A stretch of 64,000 bases of DNA from SZUA-117 sp964630795 (GTDB lineage Bacteria > Pseudomonadota > Gammaproteobacteria > Steroidobacterales > Woeseiaceae), in assembly GCA_964630795.1 (NCBI GenBank), contig CAZVWF010000002.1, positions 1 through 64,000 on the forward strand, in the 5' to 3' direction. The position numbers and the translations under genes are program-made. Below, piece by piece: positions 52,110 to 61,219 of this stretch (within the stretch, counting starts at the first letter, position 1; each line of letters starts with the position of its first letter). The notes beneath the pieces were generated by a model. That model was not told the origin of the DNA and did no database searches. It saw nothing but the letters and a program-made list of their open reading frames with translations.

Positions 52110-53782
52110 ACACGACGGTCCACCGACTTCAGTTCGCGGTATTTCTATTCGCGCTTTTGTTCGCCGGTGCGACGCAGGCAGCGGTGATTGCGAGCATTGA
52201 TCGGGCCAACGTCGAACTGAATGAATCCTTCACCCTCAAGGTCACGGTCGATACCGCCATCGACGTCGAGCCGGACGCGTCGGCGCTCGAAGAGGATTTC
52301 TTGGTAGGCACGCGAAGCCAGTTGAGCAATACCACGATCGTCAATGGCCAGATCAGCCGGTCAAGAACCTGGACCTATGTGCTGATGGCGAAGCGTGAGG
52401 GGAACCTTATTATTCCGCCCGTGCGAATCGCTAATGAGCAAAGCGAACCGGTATCCATCACGGTAACGCCGCCTTCGACCAACATACCGGGCGAGGCCGA
52501 TATTTTTGTTACGACCGAAGTCGACCACGATGAGAGTTTCGTCCAGGCGCAGGTACTCTATCGGGTCAAGGTGTATCGGGCGGTCGCCACGCGCCAGCCA
52601 CGACTCAGTGAACCGTCAATAGAGGGTGTCGAGGTGCTGATCGAGTCCGCGGGAGAGGAACGAAGCTACGAATCCATTTTGAATGGCAAGGCATACAACG
52701 TCGTCGAACGTGTGTACGCACTTTTCCCGCAGGAAAGCGGTACGATTTCCATCGCGCCGGCGCGTTTCGAAGCTCGCGTGCTGCGCAATGGCCGGATCAC
52801 GGGACGGAAGATCTTCGAATCCGGCGCCATCGATGTCGTCGTCAACCCGATTCCGCCGCCGCCTGCCGACTATCCGGACGCGGTCTGGTTTCCGGCCAAA
52901 TCTGTCGTACTGAGCGAAGACTGGTCGCGCGAGCCGGGCACCTTGCCCGCGGGTGAGCCTATTACGCGTCACATTACCGTAACGGCGGTCGGCCAGTTAT
53001 CGACCCAGATTCCGGTGATCGAGCCCGCCAATTCGGACAACATAAAGGTGTACCCGGACAAGCCAGAGTTCCGGGATGTCGCAGAGCCCACCGGGATTCG
53101 CGCGGTGCGCAGGGACCAGTACGCGATGATCGGCGTGACCGCCGGGGAAGTGGTGCTGCCTGACGTCAATTTGCCCTGGTGGAATATCGATGCCGCCGAG
53201 TGGCAGGTGGCGACCTTGCCGGGTACCACGCTGAGCATTTCTCCCTCGGCCAATGCCGTTTTGCCGCAGCCGGCGCCGGTTGAGCCGGCGGCCGATGACA
53301 CCGGATCCGCGGTTGAGACGCAGATTGTCTACGTTGATTTCTGGCTTTACGTCAGCGCTGGTCTGGCGGGCGTATGGCTGATGACAGTGATTGCCTGGTG
53401 GTGGTCGCGGCGGCCGGTATCCCGGGAGCCGAAGGAACCGGCACCACCGCCAATCCACAAGCAACAAGCCAGGTGGCTGAAGGCGGCCCGCAAAGCCGCA
53501 CAGGCCGGAGACGCAGCCGGCATCAAATCCAGCCTGCTGGAATGGGGTCGGCTTGAGTGGCCCGACAAACCGCCGCGGAGTATCGGCGAGTTTTCGAATC
53601 GTGTTGCGATTCCCCTGTCGACTCAACTCCAGGCGATGTGCAGCGCGAGTTACGGGCCGGGTGACCGGGAGTGGAGCGGCGAGGAACTGGCGAAGTCCCT
53701 GCGATCGATCTCTGTACTGCGTGAAGCAGAACCCGAACGGCCGACCGATACGTTGCCGCCGCTGAGCCCGGTCAATCCCTGA
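52103..53782 (+). CDS. batD: BatD-like protein
   Basis: The 559-residue protein has a signal peptide (FAVFLFALLFAGATQAAVIA), several immunoglobulin-like beta domains rich in V/T/P (NVELNESFTLKVTVD, LPDVNLPWWNID), a C-terminal membrane span (FWLYVSAGLAGVWLMTVIAWWW) and a cytoplasmic tail with the repeated PPRSIGEFSNR. This is the BatD layout, a large periplasmic protein anchored at the C-terminus. It overlaps BatB/C by seven bases and ends the cluster, 31 bases from the convergent glyoxalase stop. Confidence 0.92.
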   Translation: MVNTTVHRLQFAVFLFALLFAGATQAAVIASIDRANVELNESFTLKVTVDTAIDVEPDASALEEDFLVGTRSQLSNTTIVNGQISRSRTWTYVLMAKREGNLIIPPVRIANEQSEPVSITVTPPSTNIPGEADIFVTTEVDHDESFVQAQVLYRVKVYRAVATRQPRLSEPSIEGVEVLIESAGEERSYESILNGKAYNVVERVYALFPQESGTISIAPARFEARVLRNGRITGRKIFESGAIDVVVNPIPPPPADYPDAVWFPAKSVVLSEDWSREPGTLPAGEPITRHITVTAVGQLSTQIPVIEPANSDNIKVYPDKPEFRDVAEPTGIRAVRRDQYAMIGVTAGEVVLPDVNLPWWNIDAAEWQVATLPGTTLSISPSANAVLPQPAPVEPAADDTGSAVETQIVYVDFWLYVSAGLAGVWLMTVIAWWWSRRPVSREPKEPAPPPIHKQQARWLKAARKAAQAGDAAGIKSSLLEWGRLEWPDKPPRSIGEFSNRVAIPLSTQLQAMCSASYGPGDREWSGEELAKSLRSISVLREAEPERPTDTLPPLSPVNP

Positions 53783-53813
53783 ACCGAGGTGCCCCGGCCG
53801 GCTTCGACCCCGC

Positions 53814-54233
53814 CTACCAGGTGCCTGAGTTTTCCATGGAGGCCCAGGGTTCCGCAGGCGCCAGTGCATCTCCCTTCTGCAGCAATTCAATCGAGATATT
53901 GTCCGGCGACCGGACAAACGCCATCCAGCCATCGCGCGGCGGCCGGTTGATGGTTACACCTGCATCCATCAATCGCTGACAGGTCGCGTAGATATCATCG
54001 ACGGCGTAGGCCAGGTGCCCGAAGTTGCGTCCTTCGCCACAGGTCTCCGGGTCCCAGTTCCAGGTCAGCTCGATCTGCGCATCTTCGTCGCCAGGCGCGG
54101 CCAGGAAGACCAGCGTGAACCGACCGGCTTCTACGTCCTTACGGCGTAACTCGATGAGGCCGAGCTTGTTGCAGTAAAAGTCCAGGGATGCGTCGAGGTC
54201 GGTGACGCGGACCATGGTGTGCAGGTATTTCAT
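53814..54233 (-). CDS. gloA: Lactoylglutathione lyase (glyoxalase I)
   Basis: The 139-residue VOC protein converts the methylglyoxal-glutathione adduct to lactoylglutathione. The sequence MKYLHTMVRVTDLDASLDFY and FGHLAYAVDDIYATCQRLMDAG match GloA; the metal ligands His6, Glu (IELTWNW), His (FGHLAY) and Glu (SIELLQKG) are in place. Start ATG at 54233; the longer upstream frame is spurious. Convergent with batD. Confidence 0.93.
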   Translation of the reverse strand: MKYLHTMVRVTDLDASLDFYCNKLGLIELRRKDVEAGRFTLVFLAAPGDEDAQIELTWNWDPETCGEGRNFGHLAYAVDDIYATCQRLMDAGVTINRPPRDGWMAFVRSPDNISIELLQKGDALAPAEPWASMENSGTW

Positions 54234-54284
54234 GGCGGGATTCCGGGGCTGTCTGGTTGAACTGCTGCAGCGTATAAGACGACA

Positions 54285-55007
54285 ATGAAGCCGCAGTTTC
54301 AACCGGATCAAGTCATGCACCGAATTCGCGCCCTTACGCTGGATCTCGACAACACACTCTGGGATATCGACTCGGTAATTCATCGGGCCGAAACGACGTT
54401 GTGGCAGTGGCTTGGCGAACACTACCCGCGCACCCACGATCGCTGGTCAGCCGATGATCTGATCAGCCTGCGCCGTGACATCATGGACAAACACCGTGAC
54501 AGGCACTTCGACCTGCGATTCCTGCGCAAGAAGGTCCTGGAGCAAGTCGCGGAGTCGTCGGGCTACGACGAATCGCTGGTGGAACCCGCTTTTGAGATAT
54601 TCGACGATGTTCGTAACGATGTTGAGTTGTATCCCGACGTGCCAGAGGCGCTCGAATCCCTGTATTCGCGCTACACCGTGGTTGCATTGACGAATGGCAA
54701 TTCGAATCTCGAAAAGATCGGGATTCGACATTGGTTTCACGGTGTAGTGACCGCCGTGGACGCGGGTGCAGCAAAGCCGGATCGACAGATATTTGACGTT
54801 GCTGTGGGCGAGGTGGGCGTTCGGCCGGAAGAGATTCTTCACGTCGGTGATCATCCGACGGCTGACATCGATGGCGCCCGGCAGGCGGGTATGCGAACGG
54901 CGTGGATCAATCGCAATGCTGCGGTCTGGCCGGATGAGCTGGACCACCCGGATGCTGTCATCACTACGATGGTCGAGCTGCGTGAGCTGCTCGAATCGGC
55001 ACGGTAG
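54285..55007 (+). CDS. HAD-superfamily phosphatase, YigB-like
   Basis: The 240-residue HAD-IA hydrolase has motif I ALTLDLDNTLWDIDS (nucleophile Asp and acid Asp), motif II VVALTNGNSN, motif III Lys in AAKPDRQIF and motif IV EILHVGDHPTADIDGARQAG. The arrangement resembles YigB, a flavin-pathway or general sugar phosphatase. An internal ATG at 54315 (MHRIRAL) would also serve as start. It stands 51 bases from gloA, divergent, and 5 bases before the next gene, so these two forward genes form an operon. Confidence 0.9.
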   Translation: MKPQFQPDQVMHRIRALTLDLDNTLWDIDSVIHRAETTLWQWLGEHYPRTHDRWSADDLISLRRDIMDKHRDRHFDLRFLRKKVLEQVAESSGYDESLVEPAFEIFDDVRNDVELYPDVPEALESLYSRYTVVALTNGNSNLEKIGIRHWFHGVVTAVDAGAAKPDRQIFDVAVGEVGVRPEEILHVGDHPTADIDGARQAGMRTAWINRNAAVWPDELDHPDAVITTMVELRELLESAR

Positions 55008-55012
55008 ATCTC

Positions 55013-55921
55013 ATGTCGGGGCGACCCCGAATCATCTACATTCCCGGGCTCAAACCGAAGCCCGAGCCACCACGCTACCGTACGCAATTATTGCGCTGCC
55101 TGGTCGAGGGGGTTCGGCGAATCGATCCACATACTGCAGATGCGATTGCCGGGCCGGAAGCCTTCCACGTCGTCAGCTGGACCTACGACTTTTACGGCGA
55201 GCACCGCGATATTGCACTCGATCTCGCTGACATCGATTCCCTGCTGGCCCGGGAACGAGCCAGCGAGGAGGACATCGAGACTGCGGTATCGTTGAAGCGA
55301 CGGTTCATCATCAGGTTATTCCGGATCGCCAACTATCTGCCGTTTATCGTGCCAGGCCTCGCCACTGATGAGATCGAGGTGCACCTGCGTGACTATTTCC
55401 GCTATGTCAGGAACAACCGTGGCATAGCGCAGGCCGCACGCGACAAACTAAAGGTGGCACTCGTGGATGCTGCGTCGTCGGGTCGACGTGTTTTGCTTCT
55501 GGCACACAGCATGGGGTCTGTCATCGCCTGGGACGCACTTTGGCAGATGACCCGCGATGGCGTGGAGGCGCCGGTCGATCAGTTCGTGACGATCGGCAGC
55601 CCGCTTGGGCAGAAAATCGTACAGCGTCGTCTGCTTGGCCGACAGGAAAGCGAGGAGCGCCGGTACCCGGACGGCATAAATCACTGGATCAATATCGCGG
55701 CGATCGGTGAATTGACCGCGATCGACCGGTACCTGCGAAACGATTTCTCGGGAATGACCCGACAGGGCCGGGTGCGCAGTATCGATGATCATGAATGCTT
55801 TAACTGGTACCACATGCACGGCGCGCTGAACGTCCACGCCGAGTATGGTTACCTCGTTAACGAAGTAACCGCACAAAGCGTGGTTGACTGGTGGCCGGGT
55901 ATCGGTTCAGCCGGGGAATGA
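55013..55921 (+). CDS. Alpha/beta hydrolase-like protein, lipase/PGAP1 type
   Basis: The 302-residue protein has a beta-strand start RIIYIPGLKPKPEPP, then a charged helical insert, and a nucleophile elbow LLLAHSMGSVIAWDAL (GxSxG-type SMG). The catalytic Asp and His may be in VTIGSPLG and LNVHAEYGYL; the exact acid is uncertain. Esterase or lipase on a lipid or glycolipid is the general guess. It starts five bases after the HAD gene. Its stop falls inside an 11-base stem-loop shared with the next gene. Confidence 0.75.
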   Translation: MSGRPRIIYIPGLKPKPEPPRYRTQLLRCLVEGVRRIDPHTADAIAGPEAFHVVSWTYDFYGEHRDIALDLADIDSLLARERASEEDIETAVSLKRRFIIRLFRIANYLPFIVPGLATDEIEVHLRDYFRYVRNNRGIAQAARDKLKVALVDAASSGRRVLLLAHSMGSVIAWDALWQMTRDGVEAPVDQFVTIGSPLGQKIVQRRLLGRQESEERRYPDGINHWINIAAIGELTAIDRYLRNDFSGMTRQGRVRSIDDHECFNWYHMHGALNVHAEYGYLVNEVTAQSVVDWWPGIGSAGE

Positions 55922-55950
55922 TCAAGCCGGATCCAGGTTCGGCTTGATCA
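55919..55950. terminator. Bidirectional stem-loop at convergent gene ends
   Basis: A perfect 11-base inverted repeat (TGATCAAGCCG and CGGCTTGATCA) with a ten-base loop overlaps the stop codons of the forward hydrolase gene and the reverse OmpA-domain gene. No T-tract follows on either strand, so it may act as an mRNA-end stabiliser or a weak two-way terminator. It also encodes the last residues of the OmpA-domain protein. Confidence 0.6.
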
Positions 55951-57388
55951 CAATATCGATGCGTCGATTCCTGGCGCGGCCGGATTCGGTCTCATTATTG
56001 GCAACCGGGTTGGTTTCACCGAAACCGGTTGCGATCAGACGATAGCTGGCGATTCTCATCGCATTAATCATGTATTGCTGTACGGATTCGGCGCGTTCCT
56101 GGGACAAGCGCTGGTTGGAGGCGTCGCCTCCGTAGGAATCGGTGTGGCCCTCAATGATGAGGTCACTGCGCGGGAAGACATCGATCGCCTGTTCCACCTT
56201 GCCCAGCAGGTCGAAGTCCTCCTGCTTGATCTCGGCCTTGCCGCTGTCGAATGTCAGGCCAACCAGTCGCAGGATGACATTATTGCCTTCACGGAATACA
56301 CGGGCTTCGCTACGGCTGAACATTTTCTCGACCTGTTCGAACTGCGCCTTGATGCGCTCCTCCGCTTCCAGTCGCTGGATGAGCGCTGCTCGTTCCGCGG
56401 TGGCACCGCCCAGGCGCTCATCGAGTGCCCGAATCTCGTCTTCCATATCGGCGAGACGCAGAATATTTGATTCGACTTCCTGTTCGAGGCTCTGAATCTC
56501 GTTGCGCTGGTTCTCGATATAGGTCACCAGCTCCAGCTCCAGCTCGTCATGGCCTTCTGCCATCACCGGCGTGATGTCGGCCATGCTGGCGATGTTGCGT
56601 AACGGCTCTTCCCACTGCAGCACAAGTTCTTCGACGGTCAGATCCTTTCGCCTGACGTCGCGAACGATTTCTGACAGGTAGATCGCGTGTTTGGCTTCGT
56701 AGTTAGCCTGTCGAGCGAGACTGCGTGGCATGTCCGTGTCATAGCGATTTTCATTGAGTTCGCGCTCGGCATCGGCGAGCAGTTGCTCGGCCTTGCCCAG
56801 TGTGATGGGTGCGTAGCGACCCACTCGCGCCCGATCCGCATCCGCCAGCAGGCGACGAGTCTCACTCAGATACTGAGCCTTGATGGCAATGAGTTCGGCA
56901 TCGCGGTAATAGACTGTCGCCTCGATGTCACTTTCCCTGGCACGTTGAAGGTCGCCGCGCTCCAGGTATCGAATCGTGTTGCCGAATTCCCGCTGCGCCC
57001 GATCCCAGGCTTCCCTGGCCAGTTCGGGTGCGCGGGCGTTCGCCGCGTCCTGGCGACTCTTCATGACCTGCGCCAGTTCGGTTTGGGCGAGTTCCGCCGC
57101 ATTGGCGGCTGCGAGGAAATTCTCCTCCGCTTCGCTGGCCTTTCTGCGCACGTACTCGATGTTCCCGCCTTCCTCGAGACTGGCCTCGGCGTCCCGGTAA
57201 TCTTCCATGCCTTCGCCATAGCTGCGAGGCGCCAGGAGCCTGGCGTCGAGTAGGTCGGCCGCATCTTTGGCTGCGTCTGCATCCCGGAAAAAGATTGGAC
57301 GCAGTTCGTCCTGCGCTGTTGCACCCTCTGCGCCGGTCAGGAGGACGGCGAGCAGGAGCATTCTGACAAAAGAGGAAGTGGAGGCCAT
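55922..57388 (-). CDS. OmpA-domain envelope protein with DUF4398 region
   Basis: The 488-residue protein has a signal peptide (MLLLAVLLTGAEGATA), a long alpha-helical DUF4398-like coiled-coil stretch rich in A, E, R and L (about residues 60-345), and a C-terminal OmpA peptidoglycan-binding domain (LIIEGHTDSYGGDASNQRLSQERAESV in parts: EGHTDSYGG, NQRLSQERAESV, ATGFGETNPVANN, RNRRIDIVI). It probably sits in the periplasm attached to peptidoglycan. It is transcribed toward the hydrolase; the region upstream (57389-57678) must hold its promoter. Confidence 0.88.
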   Translation of the reverse strand: MASTSSFVRMLLLAVLLTGAEGATAQDELRPIFFRDADAAKDAADLLDARLLAPRSYGEGMEDYRDAEASLEEGGNIEYVRRKASEAEENFLAAANAAELAQTELAQVMKSRQDAANARAPELAREAWDRAQREFGNTIRYLERGDLQRARESDIEATVYYRDAELIAIKAQYLSETRRLLADADRARVGRYAPITLGKAEQLLADAERELNENRYDTDMPRSLARQANYEAKHAIYLSEIVRDVRRKDLTVEELVLQWEEPLRNIASMADITPVMAEGHDELELELVTYIENQRNEIQSLEQEVESNILRLADMEDEIRALDERLGGATAERAALIQRLEAEERIKAQFEQVEKMFSRSEARVFREGNNVILRLVGLTFDSGKAEIKQEDFDLLGKVEQAIDVFPRSDLIIEGHTDSYGGDASNQRLSQERAESVQQYMINAMRIASYRLIATGFGETNPVANNETESGRARNRRIDIVIKPNLDPA

Positions 57389-57678
57389 CTTGTAGTACCG
57401 CTGTTAAGTCGTGTTAAAGCCAGGTCGCGCCGATACGCAGGGATTGCATCTTACATATTGCGCCTGCCGGAATCTGTGCTGTAGCTCAGCTTATCCGCCA
57501 AAGCTTATGTCATGTCGGGCTATTTTACGCCCAAATATGGATTTGCGGGGCCTCCAGGAGATACGGGCATGTTCACTTTGTGACCCAGGTCACTATTCGG
57601 AACTTCGCAGGCGATCGGCCGGCAAATTGTGGCGTGACTCACAGAAGCAAACGCGACGTATCCGTAATCTTGGTACCC
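57389..57678. other. Intergenic region with inverted repeat
   Basis: These 290 bases separate the divergent OmpA-domain gene and a small forward gene. The sequence GTGACCCAGGTCAC at 57580-57593 is an inverted repeat with six-base arms, a possible regulator site. A tRNA-like D-arm motif at 57481-57490 lacks any matching arms. No gene is seen. Confidence 0.4.
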
Positions 57679-57876
57679 ATGTCTGTCAAGTACTACACAC
57701 AGTTCAAGCTCACCGACGTTAATTTTCACGGCGGCAACGAGTTTTCGGGTGTCGTGGAATTGTCGCACCCGATGGACTTGGGCTCCGATGTCACGGACAT
57801 CGAAGCGATACTGGCCAGGAATTTTGACCTGCAACAGAGCGCTGTACAGCTCGTTAGCTGGTCACGGTTGCACTGA
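57679..57876 (+). CDS. Small protein of unknown function
   Basis: The 65-residue frame from ATG 57679 reads MSVKYYTQFKLTDVNFHGGN and ends with FDLQQSAVQLVSWSRLH. It has a balanced composition, regular alternation of hydrophobic and polar residues, and a strong terminator 40 bases after its stop, all signs of a real gene. An upstream GTG would extend it to 98 residues without family resemblance. It is not membrane-bound and has no signal peptide. Not recognised. Confidence 0.6.
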   Translation: MSVKYYTQFKLTDVNFHGGNEFSGVVELSHPMDLGSDVTDIEAILARNFDLQQSAVQLVSWSRLH

Positions 57877-57916
57877 GCTTGCTTATTGGCGTTTGAATCT
57901 TTTTCCCCCTGATTCT

Positions 57917-57941
57917 CCCCGGCTGGTCCGGGGATTTTTTT
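57917..57941 (+). terminator. Rho-independent terminator after the small gene
   Basis: A six-base stem CCCCGG/CCGGGG with loop CTGGT is followed by A and seven T. It lies 40 bases after the stop of the 65-residue gene and before lipA, so these two are separate transcripts. Confidence 0.85.
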
Positions 57942-58071
57942 GTCTCTAATAGAATGTCGCAAGTGTGCTCTATTGACGTTGCGTGCCTAAGACATAAGCT
58001 AACTGGCTGAAACAATAGCCCGCAACGTGGACTCCTGTTGACCCCGATACTGCTGGTTTTTCGCCTGACTC

Positions 58072-58077
58072 TATAAT
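58072..58077 (+). promoter_or_regulatory. Possible -10 element of lipA promoter
   Basis: A perfect TATAAT lies 51 bases upstream of the lipA start, behind the terminator. The best -35-like sequence (TTGACC at 58038-58043) is too far away, so the assignment rests on the -10 box and position alone. Confidence 0.3.
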
Positions 58078-58128
58078 CGCGATTCCGAAATATGCGAGAA
58101 TGCCGATCTTTGATTCGACGCATGGCGA

Positions 58129-59154
58129 ATGGGTAACAAAGACACCAAGACCACCGAATTCCGCGGTATCCCGGTTATCGAGAGCGGCCGCAAGTACCGC
58201 ACCGACGCGGGATTCTCGGCAATCAAAAACGGCGTCAAATCGCGCCGCGATACGCCGCAAATCCGTTACGGTGACAAGCCGAAGTGGCTGCGCGCGAAGA
58301 TGCCGTCTGGCAGCGGATTCTCCGCCGTTAAGGAGACGGTCAAGGAATACCGCCTGAGCACGGTCTGCGAGGAGTCCATGTGCCCGAACATCGGCGAGTG
58401 CTGGAACAACGGCACTGCGACGATCATGGTGATGGGTTCGGTTTGCACCCGCGCCTGCCGATTCTGTGCCGTGGATACGGGGAATCCGCAGGGCTGGCTG
58501 GACCCTGAAGAGCCCGGTAATGCGGCTCGGGCGGTCAACCTGATGGGGCTACGTTACGTTGTGATTACGTCAGTTGATCGTGATGACCTGGATGATGGCG
58601 GTGCGAGCCACTATGCCGGGTGCGTCAAAGCGATAAAGAAGATGAATCCGGAAACGGCGGTTGAGGCGCTGACGCCGGATTTTAATGGTGTCATGGCGGA
58701 TGTTGAAAAGGTGGTCGACTCCGGGCTCGAGGTATTTGCGCAGAACGTCGAAACCGTAAAGCGTCTCACGCATCCTGTCCGTGATCCGCGCGCGAACTAC
58801 CAGCAGACCCTGGACGTACTTGCGCATGCGAAGAAACATCGGCCGGACGTCCTGACAAAAACCAGCCTGATGCTTGGGCTGGGTGAAACAGGCCCGGAGA
58901 TCATGGAGACGATGGACGATTTGCGCGAGGCTGGTGTCGATATCCTGACACTCGGGCAATATTTGCGGCCGACTCCGAATCACCTGGCTGTCGAACGGTA
59001 CGTTACACCGGATGAATTCGAGACGTACCGGGCCGAGGGGCTGGAAAAAGGATTTCTTGAAGTGGTCGCCGGGCCGCTGGTTCGTTCGAGCTATCGGGCG
59101 GACCAGGTGCTTGAAAAGAACAATGTTGGCATTGCCGTCCAGGGTTGCTCCTGA
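58129..59154 (+). CDS. lipA: Lipoyl synthase
   Basis: The 341-residue radical-SAM enzyme inserts two sulfurs into the octanoyl chain of lipoyl domains. The auxiliary cluster Cys are in CEESMCPNIGEC and the radical-SAM cluster Cys in CTRACRFCAVD. TSVDRDDLDDGGA, KTSLMLGLGE and YLRPTPNHLAVERYV are also standard. Start ATG at 58129. No lipB gene is next to it, unlike E. coli, so lipoate scavenging or an unlinked lipB is implied. Confidence 0.97.
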   Translation: MGNKDTKTTEFRGIPVIESGRKYRTDAGFSAIKNGVKSRRDTPQIRYGDKPKWLRAKMPSGSGFSAVKETVKEYRLSTVCEESMCPNIGECWNNGTATIMVMGSVCTRACRFCAVDTGNPQGWLDPEEPGNAARAVNLMGLRYVVITSVDRDDLDDGGASHYAGCVKAIKKMNPETAVEALTPDFNGVMADVEKVVDSGLEVFAQNVETVKRLTHPVRDPRANYQQTLDVLAHAKKHRPDVLTKTSLMLGLGETGPEIMETMDDLREAGVDILTLGQYLRPTPNHLAVERYVTPDEFETYRAEGLEKGFLEVVAGPLVRSSYRADQVLEKNNVGIAVQGCS

Positions 59155-59176
59155 TTCCTGATTAAAGAAGTAGAAG

Positions 59177-60199
59177 ATGATCGAATTTTTTGCCGAGTAC
59201 GGCCTGTTTCTCCTGAAAACGGTGACCATCGTTGTTGCCGTCATCGTCATCATCGGGTCTGCCGCTGCTGCGAGCAAGAAGGCTGCGCACCAGGAGGGCC
59301 TGGAGGTTGAGAACCTCAACAAGAAGTACCGGTCGATGGCGAATGCGCTTAAGCAGGCCGTGCTGAGCAAAGGCGACTGGAAGAAAGTTGCCAAGGAAGA
59401 AAAGGAACGCGAAAAGGCGAAAACCAAGTCTGCGGAATCGAGGCCACGGGCATTCGTCATAGACTTCAAAGGTGATCTTAAAGCCAGCGCCGTACCTTCG
59501 CTCAGGGAAGAGGTCAGTGCGGTTCTCGACGTTGCCAGCAAAGATGATCGCGTCATCATTCGCCTGGAAAACCATGGCGGCGTGGTTCACGAACACGGCC
59601 TGGCCGCGTCACAACTGGCCAGAATCCGCGACAGGGAAATCCCGTTGACCGTTGTCGTGGATAAAGTGGCCGCCAGCGGTGGTTACCTGATGGCCTGCGT
59701 TGCCGACGAGATTGTGGCTGCACCTTTTGCGATCCTGGGGTCGATTGGGGTGCTTGCACAGATCCCGAACTTCAATCGTATGCTGGACGAACATGGTGTC
59801 GATTTCGAGATGATCACAGCGGGCAGGTACAAGCGGACCGTCACGATGTTTGGCGAGAACACGGATGAGGATCGCGCGAAGCTCAAGGAAGAACTGGAAG
59901 ATGTACACGTGTTGTTCAAGGGGGCTGTCGCGAAGTATCGACCTGACCTCGACCTTGAGAAAGTGGCCACCGGCGAGCACTGGTATGGCACGCGTGCGCT
60001 CGAGCTTGGGCTGGCAGATACGCTTAAGACCAGCGACGAGTTACTGGCCGGGCTGGCGGCCGACCATGACCTGTATCGCCTGACTTACAAGGTCAAGCTG
60101 CCGTTGCAGAAGCGGCTGATGGCAAATGCAGACGCTTTGCTCGACCGCGCCGATGCATTGGGTTGGCGGCGCCGATTCGAGTCTCGCCTGCCGCGCTGA
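59177..60199 (+). CDS. sohB: Inner-membrane S49 protease SohB
   Basis: The 340-residue protein has an N-terminal membrane anchor (LLKTVTIVVAVIVIIGSAAAAS) and an S49 protease domain. The catalytic Ser is S167 in KVAASGGYLMACVADEI and the Lys is K219 in GRYKRTVTMFGE. Length and the charged linker (EEKEREKAKTKSAE) match SohB, which degrades signal peptides or membrane proteins at the periplasmic side. It starts 22 bases after lipA. Confidence 0.94.
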   Translation: MIEFFAEYGLFLLKTVTIVVAVIVIIGSAAAASKKAAHQEGLEVENLNKKYRSMANALKQAVLSKGDWKKVAKEEKEREKAKTKSAESRPRAFVIDFKGDLKASAVPSLREEVSAVLDVASKDDRVIIRLENHGGVVHEHGLAASQLARIRDREIPLTVVVDKVAASGGYLMACVADEIVAAPFAILGSIGVLAQIPNFNRMLDEHGVDFEMITAGRYKRTVTMFGENTDEDRAKLKEELEDVHVLFKGAVAKYRPDLDLEKVATGEHWYGTRALELGLADTLKTSDELLAGLAADHDLYRLTYKVKLPLQKRLMANADALLDRADALGWRRRFESRLPR

Positions 60200-60284
60200 A
60201 AGGGCGGGAACCGACGACCGGCCGTTAGGTCTTAAAATGTTGAGCCTGTTAGAATGACACCAGAGCGGGCACGGAGCATGAGAG

Positions 60285-61097
60285 ATGAGTTCACTATCTA
60301 AACGCCTGATTTCTTTGGTGCTTGTCGCGTTCATAGTCGTGGCATGTTCGTCCACCCCAACCGGTCGCCGGCAACTGACCCTGAAGTCGGATGCGGCGCT
60401 TGCGCAGGAAGGCACGCGCCAGATGGCCATCATTCGTGCCAACTCCCCGTTGGTTCAGGACCGCGCAACGATCGACTACGTCGCTTGTGTTGCCAATGCC
60501 ATCGTTGAAACGCTCGAAGGCGAAGACGCTGCCATGTACTGGGAGCTGGCCATTGTCAATCAGCCTGACGTCAATGCGTTCGTCATGCCCGGCGGCAAAA
60601 TCGTGGTCAAGTCCGGCATCCTCACGGTTGCACAGAATCAGCATCAGCTCGCGGCCGTACTCGGTCACGAGGTAGCACACGTGACGGCGCATCACGCCAA
60701 CGAACGCGCATCCCGTGGCGAAATCACCAGCTACGGCGTAGAGGTCCTCGCATTGATTCTGGGCGGTGGCTGGTACAACCGGACACAGGGTGCCTACGGT
60801 GCGGCATCCGCGCTGAATACGCTCGGCATCATGAACCCGTTCAGTCGAATGCAGGAGTCCGAGGCGGACGTCATCGGCCTCGAGTACATGGCGCGAGCCG
60901 GTTTTGATCCGCGAGAAAGCGTAGAGCTGTGGCAAAACATGAACAACAGTTCCGGGACGGCGAAGGTTCCGGAATTCATGTCGACGCATCCCTCCGGCGA
61001 ATCGCGAATCGAGTCCATGGTGCAATATCTGCCGGAGATGCTGGCGCTCTACAATGAAGCGCAGGCGCAGGGGCGCAACCCTGACTGCCAGCGCTGA
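60285..61097 (+). CDS. M48 metallopeptidase lipoprotein, LoiP/YcaL-like
   Basis: The 270-residue protein has a lipoprotein signal with lipobox VVACSS at about residue 21, and a zinc protease domain with HEVAHVTAHHANERA (H128, E129, H132) and the third ligand in MQESEADVIGLEYMARAG (E191). LoiP and YcaL relatives are outer membrane proteases that check periplasmic or outer membrane proteins. Start ATG at 60285 follows GAGAG. It is followed by an L,D-transpeptidase gene. Confidence 0.93.
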   Translation: MSSLSKRLISLVLVAFIVVACSSTPTGRRQLTLKSDAALAQEGTRQMAIIRANSPLVQDRATIDYVACVANAIVETLEGEDAAMYWELAIVNQPDVNAFVMPGGKIVVKSGILTVAQNQHQLAAVLGHEVAHVTAHHANERASRGEITSYGVEVLALILGGGWYNRTQGAYGAASALNTLGIMNPFSRMQESEADVIGLEYMARAGFDPRESVELWQNMNNSSGTAKVPEFMSTHPSGESRIESMVQYLPEMLALYNEAQAQGRNPDCQR

Positions 61098-61219
61098 TGT
61101 CACGTTGATTCGCTTTGAGGATCCCCTGCGACCGGGTGTTGTCCGGTAGCGCCAAACGTAGTCGCGGACGCCCATTTCTGCGAGAATCCCTCAATCGCTT
61201 TCCTGGGCCGAATTCGATT

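Noticed and set aside
57481..57490. GTAGCTCAGC, like the D-arm of a tRNA
   Set aside because: No acceptor stem, anticodon arm or T-arm can be paired around it, and no CCA end follows at the right distance.
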